Shown here: positions 7,740-17,450 of the stretch, one piece after another | How the letters are laid out: each line of letters starts with the position of its first letter | Position numbering within the stretch: position 1 is the stretch's first letter | Notes under the pieces: model-generated | The model's input: the letters and a program-made list of their open reading frames with translations, nothing else | Database searches by the model: none | Told to the model about the DNA's origin: nothing | Program-made: the position numbers and the translations under genes | Assembly (NCBI RefSeq): GCF_038446955.1 | Contig: NZ_CP151803.1 | Location: 806,001 to 870,000 of the forward strand | Source of the DNA: Pedobacter sp. FW305-3-2-15-E-R2A2 | Lineage (GTDB): Bacteria > Bacteroidota > Bacteroidia > Sphingobacteriales > Sphingobacteriaceae | Reading direction: 5' to 3' | DNA: 64,000 bases

Positions 7740-10700
7740 TTAAAAACTGACATTCAGACCTGCAGAAAAAGTACGCGGTCTTGGATAGTAAGCCCTGTCT
7801 ATCCCTACATCAAGCGGATCTCCATCATTACCATCGCGCATTCCAACTTCCGGGTCATATCCGTCGTATTTTGTGAACGTGAGCAGGTTTTCGGCACCTA
7901 AATAAAAGCGGATCCTGCTGATTCCCAGTTTTTCCAGTGGTGATTTGGGTAGGGAATAACCGAGTTGCAGACTGTTGATGCGAAGGAAAGCACCACTTTG
8001 GATCCATCGGTTTGAAGGACGCATATTGTTGTTGGGATCCAGAATGTTTACCCTGGGCTCTGTATTGGTGGAACCCTCGCCAGTCCAGGATTTCAGCTTA
8101 TCCGGCGCATAGTAATTGGAGATGCCTGAAGCATTACTGCTGTGTTTCCAGGCAGTATAGATTTGGTTGCCTCCACGTCCGTTGATGCCGATGGCCAGGT
8201 CTATGTTTTTGTAGAAGAAGTTGGCGGAAAAACCATAGGTATATTTTGCCCAGGGACTCCCGATATAGGTCTGGTCTTTATCATCCACTATCCCATCGCC
8301 GTTAAGGTCTTTAAAACGAATATCGCCAGGTGCTGCACCCGGTTGTTTTGCTGCCTGGTTAATTTGTTGCTGATTTTGAAAAATGCCATCGGTTACGTAA
8401 CCATAAAATGAACCGATTGGATGTCCTACTGCTGTTTTACTGACATCCACACCACTGCTGATCTCTCCGGCATAAAAGGCAGCTCCATCGTTGGTCAGAC
8501 TGGTGACCTCGTTATGGTTAAGTGCAAAATTGGCGGACAATTCATAACTGAAATCACGGCTTTTATCGCTGCGGTAACCCATCGTGAATTCAAAACCCTT
8601 GTTCAGCACGTTTCCTCCGTTTACAAAAGGCGCTTCCCTAACACCTACAGAGGCAAGGATGGGCAACTGGATCAATATTCCGGTCGTGACACGGTGATAA
8701 TAATCTGCGGCAAAAGTAATGCGGTTCTCAAACAGGGAGGCGTCAATCCCGAAGTCCGTTTCCTCCGTACTTTCCCATTTCAGGTCGGGGTTTCCAATGC
8801 TGGATGGAGTGGCACCAAGGTGTATCACTTGTCCATTGCCTGCACCAAATGGATAAGGGATGTTTACTTTCAGGGTAGACACTGTGGCACTGGTAGATAA
8901 AGAACCTGCATTTCCAAGTGCACCCCATCCGCCACGCAGTTTGAGGTCATTCAGAAAGCTAATGTTTTTTAGGAAAGGCTCATTAGACAAACGCCATCCG
9001 AGGGAGAAAGAAGGGAAGGTTCCAAAGCGGTTATTGGCACCGAACTTTGAGGAACCATCCCTGCGAAGATTCACTGTAGCCAGGTAGGTGTTTTTATAAT
9101 CATAATTTAACCGGCCATAATAGGATACCATACCCCATTCATCACCGCCACCACCAACTGACATCCCGGAAGAAGCAAGATCAAGATATTGAAGAGAAGG
9201 GGTAATGGAAGCATCTGCGGGTAAATTTTGACCATAGGCGCGAATAAAAGATTCGAAAGAATGCTGACCAGTGAAGCCAAGCAAACCCTCAATACGGTGA
9301 TCTCCGAAAGTACGGTTATAGTTAAGGGTATTTTCCCAGGCCCATTGCGTATGATTCGAAGCTGTTTCCTCCAGGCTGCTCACATCTTCCTTCTGAGAAT
9401 TGCTGACGAAATAAACGGGGGTATAAGACCGTGACCGACCATTGCCTACGGTGATGTTAAACTGGGATTTGAAATTCAGGCCCTTAAAAAGATCTGCCTG
9501 CCCATATACGGAACCGGCCAGTTGCCAATCCTTTTCCAGGTGTTGTATGTTTTCTACCGCAGCTACAGGGTTGTAGGTGTTCGCAAAAGGAGAAACGCCA
9601 TAACTTCCGTCAGGATTTTTTACCGGAACAGTGGGCGACATTTGCAGGGCAGTGGCGATGATCCCCCTCGAGTCGCTGTTATAGTCGGATACATTGTTTT
9701 GAGTCGTATAGGCATAATTGAAATTCTCGCCGAACTTTAACCATTTTTTCATTTGATGTGCAGAATTGAGAGAGAAGCCCAGTTTGCTGTAATCTGTTCC
9801 GATCAGCATCCCTTTCTGTTTTAAATAACTTCCGCTTAAGCGATAAACATCCCCATCCTTACCACCGGATAAGGCCATGCCGTACTTGTTGATTGGTGCG
9901 TTTCGGAAAATCGCATGCTGCCAGTCTGTTCCCTTTCCATAGCTTGAAGGATCTTGGAAAGCAGGCTTTTGTCCGCCGGCTACCAATGCCTGGTTGTAAT
10001 ATTTTGCATAGGTTGCAGCATCGGTTAATTCCAGTTTTTTATATAAGGTTTGAATTCCGGTAAAAACATTCAGGTCTGTTTTTATGGCACCGTTGCTTCC
10101 TTTTTTTGTCGTGACCAATACCACACCATTGGCTCCTCTGGAGCCGTAGATGGCTGCTGCGGATGCACTTTTGAGGATTTCGATAGATTTGATGTCTTGT
10201 GGATCCAGGTTGTTAATGTTGCTGAAGGGGTTGCCATCCACTACATAAAGTGGCTCACTGTTGTTGATGGTTCCTACACCGCGGACGCGGATCATCATTC
10301 CTGCCCCCGGAGTTCCGGAATTATTGGAAACACTCAAACCTGCTACTTTGCCGGTCAGCGCCTGGTCAAGGCTTCCTATAGAGCGGTTTTCAATCTGATC
10401 GCCGGAAATGGAACCTACAGAACCGGTAATGTCTCTTTTGGCCTGACTGCCATAGCCAACCACAACGATCTCGTTGAGCTGCTCGTTATTTCCTTCCAAT
10501 CGGACAAGGATAGAATTGGTTTCTCCGGGTTTGATCACAAAGTTATGTTCTGTGTATTTCTGGAAACCTACGGAGGAAAAGATAATGTCGTAACTGGCAC
10601 CTGTTTTCAGTCCGCTCAGCTGGAATTTTCCTTTGTCGTTGGTGATGGTGTTCGATGTTTTCTGTATGCCATTTGTGCTGGCGACCACCGTAACACCGGG

Positions 10701-10835
10701 CAGGATTTTTCCCTTGGTATCTGTGACCATCCCATTAAGTTGTCCATCGTTTTGTTGCGCCCTGATCGTTACTGCCGTTAAGAGCAGCAAACAGATCAAG
10801 AGCAGTTTAGTGATAAAAAATTGTGTTGGTTTCAT
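7740..10835 (-). CDS. SusC/RagA-family TonB-dependent outer-membrane transporter
   Basis: A 1031-residue TonB-linked beta barrel. A signal peptide ends at TIRAQ (about 26), followed by a carboxypeptidase-D-like regulatory domain (about 33-115, with GMVTDTKGKILPGVTV), a TonB box region near LNEIVVVGYG (about 120-130), the plug (LYVVDGNPF near 197) and the 22-strand barrel ending in FSAGLNVSF. It has no N-terminal STN signalling domain, although an ECF sigma/FecR pair stands directly upstream. It should import the substrate delivered by the SusD protein. Confidence 0.95.
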   Translation of the reverse strand: MKPTQFFITKLLLICLLLLTAVTIRAQQNDGQLNGMVTDTKGKILPGVTVVASTNGIQKTSNTITNDKGKFQLSGLKTGASYDIIFSSVGFQKYTEHNFVIKPGETNSILVRLEGNNEQLNEIVVVGYGSQAKRDITGSVGSISGDQIENRSIGSLDQALTGKVAGLSVSNNSGTPGAGMMIRVRGVGTINNSEPLYVVDGNPFSNINNLDPQDIKSIEILKSASAAAIYGSRGANGVVLVTTKKGSNGAIKTDLNVFTGIQTLYKKLELTDAATYAKYYNQALVAGGQKPAFQDPSSYGKGTDWQHAIFRNAPINKYGMALSGGKDGDVYRLSGSYLKQKGMLIGTDYSKLGFSLNSAHQMKKWLKFGENFNYAYTTQNNVSDYNSDSRGIIATALQMSPTVPVKNPDGSYGVSPFANTYNPVAAVENIQHLEKDWQLAGSVYGQADLFKGLNFKSQFNITVGNGRSRSYTPVYFVSNSQKEDVSSLEETASNHTQWAWENTLNYNRTFGDHRIEGLLGFTGQHSFESFIRAYGQNLPADASITPSLQYLDLASSGMSVGGGGDEWGMVSYYGRLNYDYKNTYLATVNLRRDGSSKFGANNRFGTFPSFSLGWRLSNEPFLKNISFLNDLKLRGGWGALGNAGSLSTSATVSTLKVNIPYPFGAGNGQVIHLGATPSSIGNPDLKWESTEETDFGIDASLFENRITFAADYYHRVTTGILIQLPILASVGVREAPFVNGGNVLNKGFEFTMGYRSDKSRDFSYELSANFALNHNEVTSLTNDGAAFYAGEISSGVDVSKTAVGHPIGSFYGYVTDGIFQNQQQINQAAKQPGAAPGDIRFKDLNGDGIVDDKDQTYIGSPWAKYTYGFSANFFYKNIDLAIGINGRGGNQIYTAWKHSSNASGISNYYAPDKLKSWTGEGSTNTEPRVNILDPNNNMRPSNRWIQSGAFLRINSLQLGYSLPKSPLEKLGISRIRFYLGAENLLTFTKYDGYDPEVGMRDGNDGDPLDVGIDRAYYPRPRTFSAGLNVSF

Positions 10836-10922
10836 TTTTATGCATTTGTTTGTTTAAAAATCTGGGGCATAGCTCTCCTTTACCGCAAGCCTTGTGGTGT
10901 GCAGATCTGGTGGCTGGGCGAA

Positions 10923-11966
10923 TTAATTTCTTGGTTTTCTGATCGTAATTTGGTTGTTCTGTTCCGTAAATTCCAGTCCGTTCATCGTACATAGGATATT
11001 CAGAATATCTTTCAGTTCGTCGGATGGAAGCACTTTTCCGGTGAAGGAAAGTCCCTTTAGCTCCTCTGGGTTATAGTGGATGCGGATGTGGTAATGCTTT
11101 TCCAGACCATTGAGTACCAGGGCCAGTTTCTCTTGTCTAAATTCAAGGGTTGAAAGTGGAAGTTGTACCGAGCTGGCAGGGCTAGCTGGTGTTTGTTTTT
11201 TGCTGAGCGTTAACAAGCCGTTTGTATGGTTAACCTGCAGCTGCTCTCCTGGTTTAAGGTAAGTGTCTTTCATTTTGAATTTCCCATGTTCAGCAGCATG
11301 CACTACTACCCGGCCATCGATCAGTTTTACTATCACATGGTTTTTTCTATGGGTACTCACTTTAAATCTCGTTCCCAATGCGGTGGTTACCACCTGACCT
11401 GCATAGACTGAAAAAGGATGGGACGGATCTTTGGCGACTTTAAAATCTGCTTTTCCATCGAGCTGGATTTTTCTGGTTTTTGTTCCGTAATCCGCAGCAT
11501 GCTGCATGCTGCTGTTTGGAGAAAGTAGAACGATGGAGCCATCTGGAAGGACAATCCGGATATCCTTTTGCTGATGGTTCGCATAATATTTTCCTTCCAC
11601 CTGTTTGCGGAGACTCAGCACAGGTTTTAATTCAGGCTGAACTTGCTGATGACGGTACATCGCAAAAATGGCAGCAAAAGCAATCAATAATAAACAGGCA
11701 GCCCATTTTAAGAGCGGACGAAGACGGAACTTAGGTGTCTCTTTAGGGTTGATCTTCAATTGAAGTGCTTTTAGAATCCTGAAGGAGGATGCAGGATCGA
11801 TTTTTTGGGAGACGATTCCTGAAGTCAGCATGGCTTCATAATCTGTTTTTAGCTGTTGCTGAAGCTCAGGCTCTTTTTCTGAAAGTGATGTATTCAGGTT
11901 ATTGATGCCTTGCTGATCCAGCTCTGCTTTCCAAAATTTTTCTATAGTGTCCTTTATATCTGCCAT
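10923..11966 (-). CDS. FecR-family anti-sigma factor
   Basis: A 347-residue inner-membrane anti-sigma factor. The cytoplasmic N-terminus (1-85) should hold the sigma factor; one membrane helix follows (about 87-104, WAACLLLIAFAAIFAMY). The periplasmic part has the FecR domain (about 130-230, with VLPDGSIVLLSPNSSM and FSVYAGQVVTTALGTRF) and a C-terminal STN-like DUF4974 domain (about 270-347). It passes signals from outer-membrane transport to the ECF factor encoded 57 bases upstream. With susC and susD next in line, it forms a standard regulated uptake locus. Confidence 0.94.
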   Translation of the reverse strand: MADIKDTIEKFWKAELDQQGINNLNTSLSEKEPELQQQLKTDYEAMLTSGIVSQKIDPASSFRILKALQLKINPKETPKFRLRPLLKWAACLLLIAFAAIFAMYRHQQVQPELKPVLSLRKQVEGKYYANHQQKDIRIVLPDGSIVLLSPNSSMQHAADYGTKTRKIQLDGKADFKVAKDPSHPFSVYAGQVVTTALGTRFKVSTHRKNHVIVKLIDGRVVVHAAEHGKFKMKDTYLKPGEQLQVNHTNGLLTLSKKQTPASPASSVQLPLSTLEFRQEKLALVLNGLEKHYHIRIHYNPEELKGLSFTGKVLPSDELKDILNILCTMNGLEFTEQNNQITIRKPRN

Positions 11967-12023
11967 CTGATATAAATACGCGGGATCTTTATTTTGGGGG
12001 TGCCTGCAGGTGTTATGGAATTA

Positions 12024-12602
12024 TTAATAAAGTGTTAAAATTACAGCGAGGCCTATGGCTTGGTTTAAATGAGTTTTTGAAAGCACATATTCCCTGATGA
12101 ATCTTTTTGAATGTTTAAGGTAATCCTTGACAGATGCGGTAGAGAGACCGAGGATTTTTGCCACCTCTTCCTGTGATTTTCCTTCAAAATGACAAAGCCT
12201 GAATACTTTTTGCCGTTGAGGGGGTAAGGCAATTACTGCTTCTTCCAGAATTTTTAACTGCGACTCATAGACGGCCTCGTTCAGAAAGATTTCTTCAGAA
12301 ATGTCATCGTAAGCGTCATAGTTTTCTATATAATCTACGGCTTCTTTAACTTTTTTTCTAAGTATGCTCAGTGATTTGTTATAACTCACAATAAACAACC
12401 AGCCGCTTACTGATTTCTGTATGTCGATTTTCATTCTGTTTTCCCAGAGGGAGAAAAAGACATCTTGTAAAATATCTTCGGCGATGGCTTCAGATTTTAT
12501 GAGTTTGAAGATGTTGGCATAGATGACTTGATGATACTGGTCGTATATACGGTCAAAAACCAGGGTATCCTCTTGAATGTCGCCGATAAATAAACTGCTC
12601 AT
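12024..12602 (-). CDS. ECF-type RNA polymerase sigma factor
   Basis: A sigma-70 factor of about 192 residues with region 2 (FDRIYDQYHQVIYANIF, ILQDVFFSLWENR) and region 4 (ALPPQRQKVFRLCHFEGKS, then a HTH with GLSTASVKDYL). It directs transcription of the SusCD/phosphatase operon when released by the FecR protein. The ATG at 12602 is preferred over an in-frame start at 12638, because a TAnnTTTG box at 12649-12656 would place the transcript start only a few bases before 12638. A short hydrophobic tail (LAVILTLY) follows region 4. Confidence 0.92.
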   Translation of the reverse strand: MSSLFIGDIQEDTLVFDRIYDQYHQVIYANIFKLIKSEAIAEDILQDVFFSLWENRMKIDIQKSVSGWLFIVSYNKSLSILRKKVKEAVDYIENYDAYDDISEEIFLNEAVYESQLKILEEAVIALPPQRQKVFRLCHFEGKSQEEVAKILGLSTASVKDYLKHSKRFIREYVLSKTHLNQAIGLAVILTLY

Positions 12603-12648
12603 AAAAATATCTTCGTTTAGAACTCTGGTGTAAAGCACGATCTGGGGC

Positions 12649-12656
12649 CAAATGTA
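12649..12656 (-). promoter_or_regulatory. candidate -7 box (TACATTTG) for the sigma-factor gene
   Basis: Minus-strand TACATTTG fits TAnnTTTG and lies 46 bases upstream of the preferred start codon. A -33 element is not evident. The box helps decide the start of the sigma-factor gene. Confidence 0.4.
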
Positions 12657-12862
12657 GGGTCTTCGTATTAAGAAGAGGTTAAGTCCTGAGGTTATTATTC
12701 TGAATGTAAAATCGAAGTTGGTTTTTTTTAAAATAATAGCTTAATTGCATCTTTAGGCAAATATTCATCAATATGATGAAATTTTTACTTCAAGGATTAA
12801 TGTAAAGGAAATTCGGCGTAGAAAATTACGGATTTCTTAACAAATAGCTATAGAGAAAAGGC

Positions 12863-15800
12863 ATGAAAAAACACCTTAAATATATTGATGGTACGTCTGA
12901 TAAATTCTGGCAGATTGAGGTTACAGAAGCTGCTTACACGGTTGTTTATGGAAGAAACGGGACAAGCGGAACCGCTCAAACAAAATCATTTAGCAGTAAT
13001 GAGGAGTGCTTAAAAGCAGCGGAAAAATTACTAAATGAAAAAGTAAAGAAAGGGTATTCGGAGGATGGAGAAGTGTTAATTAGTAATCCTGCCTCCAAAT
13101 CTGCGAAAAGCTCCGGGACGAATATACAGGAGGTACTGAATGCTTATGACGCTATTATTTTATCTAAAGATATAAAAACACTGTTGCCTTTTTTGAAGGA
13201 CAATGCCAAAGGAAACCTGGAGGCTTTAAAAAAGCACATCAGGAAAGCCAGGCGGTATTGGATGGATTTCGTAGACCTGACCAATGAGCGTCAGTATAGA
13301 AGAGACAATTCTCAATGGGGAACCAGGGGCGAGCAAAGACAATTTGATATCATTACCCTGAGTGCCATTGCGCTGTTCAATAAGACGGATATTACTTCAT
13401 GGGATCAGGCTGTTGAGCTATTGAAAAGAGTGGAAGAACCCATGATTTTAGAGGTGCTACAGTGGGCAAAGCCGGACTGGATCGCTGGCTTTTTATTGGA
13501 TAAGGCAAAAAAAGACAGTTGGAGAAGGTTCGACTATAAGGCATTGCGTTTTATGGAAGGTCAGTCTCTGATCAGCTATGAGCCTGAACTGTACGCATTA
13601 AGTCTTGGATCTTTTAGTGAATGGGCTGCGAAAATCAAAGCAAGGGAGTTTATCAGTTTTGTACTAAATGACCAGTTGGCTTACGAACGTGATGTGCCGG
13701 AGCTGTTCAATTATCAAACAGAACTTCAGGATGGGTATTTCAGAGAGAACGATACGGAGGCTTATGATGCACACCGGACCTGGGAAATCATTTTCAATTC
13801 TTTATTGGCAGCTGGTAAACTAGACCGGAGTTATTATATAGAGCAGATCATCCTAATCCAGACCAAGGACTGGAACAATACCCTCAAATCTTTTTTCCGC
13901 AAAAGGCTGACGGATTTAAATCCTACCGCAGATGAACTGCTGCCTTATCAGGAAAATATTTTTGCGGCGCTGCAGTATGCGTATGCACCTGTAGTGAATT
14001 TTGCGATGGACCTGGTGAAGAAAATATATGAAGATAAGGGGTTCAGTGTGAGTTCTTTTCTGGATTGGCTGGAGCCAGTCATGATGGCGAGCGACAATAA
14101 GACGGCGATTAAAAGTGCTTTTCCAATTTTAGAGAAACTGAATAAACAGTATCCTAAATTCAATAAAAGAATCACGGCATTATTAGCCGATGTTTATGTG
14201 GTGCCGGATTTGAACTTGCAGGAAAGGGCAACTAAACTGCTCTTGAAAATAGCGGATGAAAAGAATGCTGAGTTGAGCGAAAAGCTATCTTCTTATACTG
14301 CCTTGATGCAGGGGAGTGTAAGAACGAGCCTAAGTTCGTTGCTAACTGAAGAGACGGTCGGGGCGGGTTCGGAAGAAAGAGAAGTCTATCATTATGAGCC
14401 TAAAAAGGAAAAGGTATTGTTGCAGGAGATAGAGCTGCCCAAGGACTGGAACGATATTGTGTTTTTATTTGGGAAGTTTATTGCTTCTGATGAAATCGCA
14501 GATGGAGAGATTTTGCTAAACACCTTTATTACTCAAAGACATTTATTTCCAAAAGATTATTCAGAGCAGCTACAGCCTTATGGAAAACAGTTGCAAAAGA
14601 AATATTTTGAAAGTGTCTACAAAAATTACGTCAGTGCTTTCCTGCAGCAGAAGATTGAAGATTACGATAGGGTTTTTAAAATTGAAGACCGGCCTTATCA
14701 ATCGATAAAAACCTTATTGTTAATCAGACCCCTTCTGCATGCCGTGCAAAATAGGATGACTGCAGAGAAACCTTTACCGATGTTGTCGTTTCCTTCGCAC
14801 CTTCCGCATTGGGTGGCACCTAAAGTTTTATTGGAAAGACTGATTGCTTACCAACAAGAAGGAGCCGAAATTAACAAGCTGGACCTGAGCATTGCCATTA
14901 GCAGGATGCCACGGGAAAATGTAGAAGAGGCGATGCCTTTATTAGAGCAATTGAATCCTGAATTAAAAGGTCTAATGGCATTTTGTTTGGGGAAAACCAA
15001 AGAGATGACCTTTAAGAATGGTTCAGTCTTGACTAAGCTGTTGTCTAAAATAAATGTGACCACTGATGATCAGCTCAAAGCAATATGGGCGGTAGCAGCC
15101 AGAACCTATTATCCTGATGATACCTTTCCGGAGTTTGAAGAAACGTATCTGAAGGAGATTCCATTCGTAGTTTCTCCATTTAGCCCGGTCATTTCCTTTG
15201 AAGAGCGTTGGAATGAATTTATGAATTATCGGACGAAACAAAATGAACGTTCTCCTTCCTGGTATGAGCTGACTTTCCATATTCCGGGATATAAAAATAT
15301 GCCGGATTATTTTCTATATGGTTTAGACCTGTTTGGTAGAAAAAACCGTTGGGAATACATGATGGATGTTGAGGGAAATGTCTATTACTGGGATAGTCTG
15401 ATGCCGCAAAATTCGGCTGCATTGGCCTATTTTTTATTGCGTTCTTCCTGCACCATTTCCAGTAATGGAGGACGGGAATTGAAGGGCTTTTTAACTTTAG
15501 TGAACCGGTCAGGATTTGTATTTTCTGATCTGACCATGCTTGTATTTGCATGTACGTTTTTTCAGGAGAAAAAAGATATCCGTCTGATGTCTGCTGAAGT
15601 ACTGATTAACCTTGTTGAAATGCGCGCCATTGATCTTGCCTTGCTGTCCGAAAAGCTGGCTTACCTGTCTAATAATAAATATGGACCTTTTTTAAGATTG
15701 GTAGAAAGTATAAGTATGCTGAAAGACATCTCTCCATTACACAATTCTGCATTTTTACAGTTGATGGAAGGGATCTTTAAAGGGATGGAGGTGGAGGAAA

Positions 15801-15952
15801 AGCTGCCGGTTAACTTTAAAAAGATAGTGGAACATTATGTGGATGTTCTTTATAAAACAAAAGAAAAGCCTTCGGCAGATGCAGTTACTTTGTTTGATAA
15901 ACTGAAAGACAATGCGGCATTGAAAGCCTTGGTAAAGCAAATTTTAAAATAG
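12863..15952 (+). CDS. WGR-domain protein with long helical-repeat region
   Basis: A 1029-residue cytoplasmic protein. Residues 1-75 form a WGR domain (KYIDGTSDKFWQIEV, VVYGRNGTSG, then an SSNEECLKAAEKLLNEKV helix), a module found in eukaryotic PARPs and bacterial YehI/MolR-like proteins and thought to bind nucleic acid. The other 950 residues are helical, HEAT-like and rich in Leu/Lys/Glu; I believe this corresponds to an uncharacterised Bacteroidota family (possibly DUF6493). No catalytic motif is seen. A SWIM zinc-finger gene follows after six bases, so the two are coexpressed and probably act together. Function unknown. Confidence 0.85.
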   Translation: MKKHLKYIDGTSDKFWQIEVTEAAYTVVYGRNGTSGTAQTKSFSSNEECLKAAEKLLNEKVKKGYSEDGEVLISNPASKSAKSSGTNIQEVLNAYDAIILSKDIKTLLPFLKDNAKGNLEALKKHIRKARRYWMDFVDLTNERQYRRDNSQWGTRGEQRQFDIITLSAIALFNKTDITSWDQAVELLKRVEEPMILEVLQWAKPDWIAGFLLDKAKKDSWRRFDYKALRFMEGQSLISYEPELYALSLGSFSEWAAKIKAREFISFVLNDQLAYERDVPELFNYQTELQDGYFRENDTEAYDAHRTWEIIFNSLLAAGKLDRSYYIEQIILIQTKDWNNTLKSFFRKRLTDLNPTADELLPYQENIFAALQYAYAPVVNFAMDLVKKIYEDKGFSVSSFLDWLEPVMMASDNKTAIKSAFPILEKLNKQYPKFNKRITALLADVYVVPDLNLQERATKLLLKIADEKNAELSEKLSSYTALMQGSVRTSLSSLLTEETVGAGSEEREVYHYEPKKEKVLLQEIELPKDWNDIVFLFGKFIASDEIADGEILLNTFITQRHLFPKDYSEQLQPYGKQLQKKYFESVYKNYVSAFLQQKIEDYDRVFKIEDRPYQSIKTLLLIRPLLHAVQNRMTAEKPLPMLSFPSHLPHWVAPKVLLERLIAYQQEGAEINKLDLSIAISRMPRENVEEAMPLLEQLNPELKGLMAFCLGKTKEMTFKNGSVLTKLLSKINVTTDDQLKAIWAVAARTYYPDDTFPEFEETYLKEIPFVVSPFSPVISFEERWNEFMNYRTKQNERSPSWYELTFHIPGYKNMPDYFLYGLDLFGRKNRWEYMMDVEGNVYYWDSLMPQNSAALAYFLLRSSCTISSNGGRELKGFLTLVNRSGFVFSDLTMLVFACTFFQEKKDIRLMSAEVLINLVEMRAIDLALLSEKLAYLSNNKYGPFLRLVESISMLKDISPLHNSAFLQLMEGIFKGMEVEEKLPVNFKKIVEHYVDVLYKTKEKPSADAVTLFDKLKDNAALKALVKQILK

Positions 15953-15958
15953 ACGAGA

Positions 15959-17287
15959 ATGACAGATTTACAATATCAGTATAGCGGTGTTTCCACTTAT
16001 ACAAAAGAAAAAGGAGTAAATAGCCTTGTTTTGGCACATCAAACAGAAATCGAGGCCGTAAATAATATTCCTTGCTTTTTTTGGGGTACACTAACCGATC
16101 CTTATGTGACGGCAAAATGCTGGAGTACGATTGCTAAGGTAGTTCGATCCAGTTTTGGACCTACACCGCCAAGTTTACGGGACCCGATTGTTTCGGCGGG
16201 GACAGAACGAATCCGGTTTGAAGGCTTCTCGTCTTGCAATGGGGTTTATGTAAGGCTGGACATGAAACCGGAATCTATAGATGGCGAATTTATTGCCAAC
16301 GGTACGACCAATGTCGATTTTAATGACCCCATGCTGAATGCCTTGAACAGCATTCAAAAAAACGAAAAGGTAACATTAGCAGTGGGTCAACAGGATGTAC
16401 AGGTGATGACGAGTAAGACGAAAGTAACGGAGAAGAAAGTCACCCTGCCTATGCGCTGGATTAAGGGATTAACGAGTGTGCAGTTATACCTGGCGGATAT
16501 GGATCTGAAGTTTGAGTTGAATAAGATCCAGACGATACAGCTTTTTCAAACCTTACCAAAGGGAAGTGTAAAAGGCGATTTCTTTATCACAAAACGGGCG
16601 GGTAAGTTTATGTTCTCTACATTGATGACTGCCGATGGAGTACGCATTGGCGGCATACACAGGCTGCGCTTGCTGGATGGGGTTTTGGCGATATCGGAAA
16701 AGATTTTTGTTTACGAATCTGCGGATAAACAAACCTGTGCCATCGTATGCGAGTTTGGTAAAATGCAATTGCTGATGGCTTTTTCTCCGGATGCCTATAG
16801 GGGATTTTCGGGAGAAGGGAAGGCTTTGGAACATATGACAGAAAATGTGCCGGTAGAATGGGTATATGGACTGAATAGTTTACTGAAATCCAATGAGACT
16901 TTTGACCCTACTTTGCTGTCTATAGAACACGATATCGATTTTGGAACAATGGACCAGCTGACCTCAAGTTTATCTTCCATCGGCCTGTTGGGATATGATC
17001 TGATGGGACGGAGCCATTTTTACAGGCAATTGCCATTTAAAACGCAGCGCATCCTGAGCTTAAACCCGAGGTTAAAAAATGCAAAAAAGCTGGTGGATAA
17101 TGAGGAGGTTCAGATTTTAAGAAATGAAGCAGGATATGTGGAAGCAAACGTAAAGGGGACAGGTGTGCAGCATAAAGTCGTGATGGACCACCAGGGAGAC
17201 CGCTGTACCTGTGAATGGTTTACGGCATACCAGGGAAAACGAGGCATTTGTAAACACATGCTCGCGGTGAAAATGCTGATCCAATAA
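15959..17287 (+). CDS. SWIM zinc-finger protein
   Basis: A 442-residue protein whose C-terminus carries a SWIM motif, CxC-x12-CxH: C416, C418, C431 and H433, in DRCTCEWF and GICKHMLAV. SWIM fingers bind zinc and usually nucleic acid or protein. The first 400 residues resemble no domain I can name; they are mostly beta and match the long N-terminal parts of bacterial SWIM proteins that are encoded with WGR, MoxR or VWA genes. It is tightly coupled to the WGR gene. No MoxR ATPase or VWA partner is present nearby. Confidence 0.87.
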   Translation: MTDLQYQYSGVSTYTKEKGVNSLVLAHQTEIEAVNNIPCFFWGTLTDPYVTAKCWSTIAKVVRSSFGPTPPSLRDPIVSAGTERIRFEGFSSCNGVYVRLDMKPESIDGEFIANGTTNVDFNDPMLNALNSIQKNEKVTLAVGQQDVQVMTSKTKVTEKKVTLPMRWIKGLTSVQLYLADMDLKFELNKIQTIQLFQTLPKGSVKGDFFITKRAGKFMFSTLMTADGVRIGGIHRLRLLDGVLAISEKIFVYESADKQTCAIVCEFGKMQLLMAFSPDAYRGFSGEGKALEHMTENVPVEWVYGLNSLLKSNETFDPTLLSIEHDIDFGTMDQLTSSLSSIGLLGYDLMGRSHFYRQLPFKTQRILSLNPRLKNAKKLVDNEEVQILRNEAGYVEANVKGTGVQHKVVMDHQGDRCTCEWFTAYQGKRGICKHMLAVKMLIQ

Positions 17288-17450
17288 AAAGGTCTTCTCC
17301 AATATCACGATGATAAGTGTGTAAATTCTTTTTATAGCTCATGAGTTTATATACCAGATATAATAAATTGTTGCAATAGCTTATTGGATGCTACAGGGGA
17401 AAATATTGCTGCTTTTTCCGTAATATTGATTATCAATTCTTAGTCAAACT

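Noticed and set aside
10050..10781. 243-codon plus-strand ORF antisense to susC
   Set aside because: It lies wholly within the strongly supported SusC gene and its translation shows no domain; it is a by-product of codon use on the other strand.
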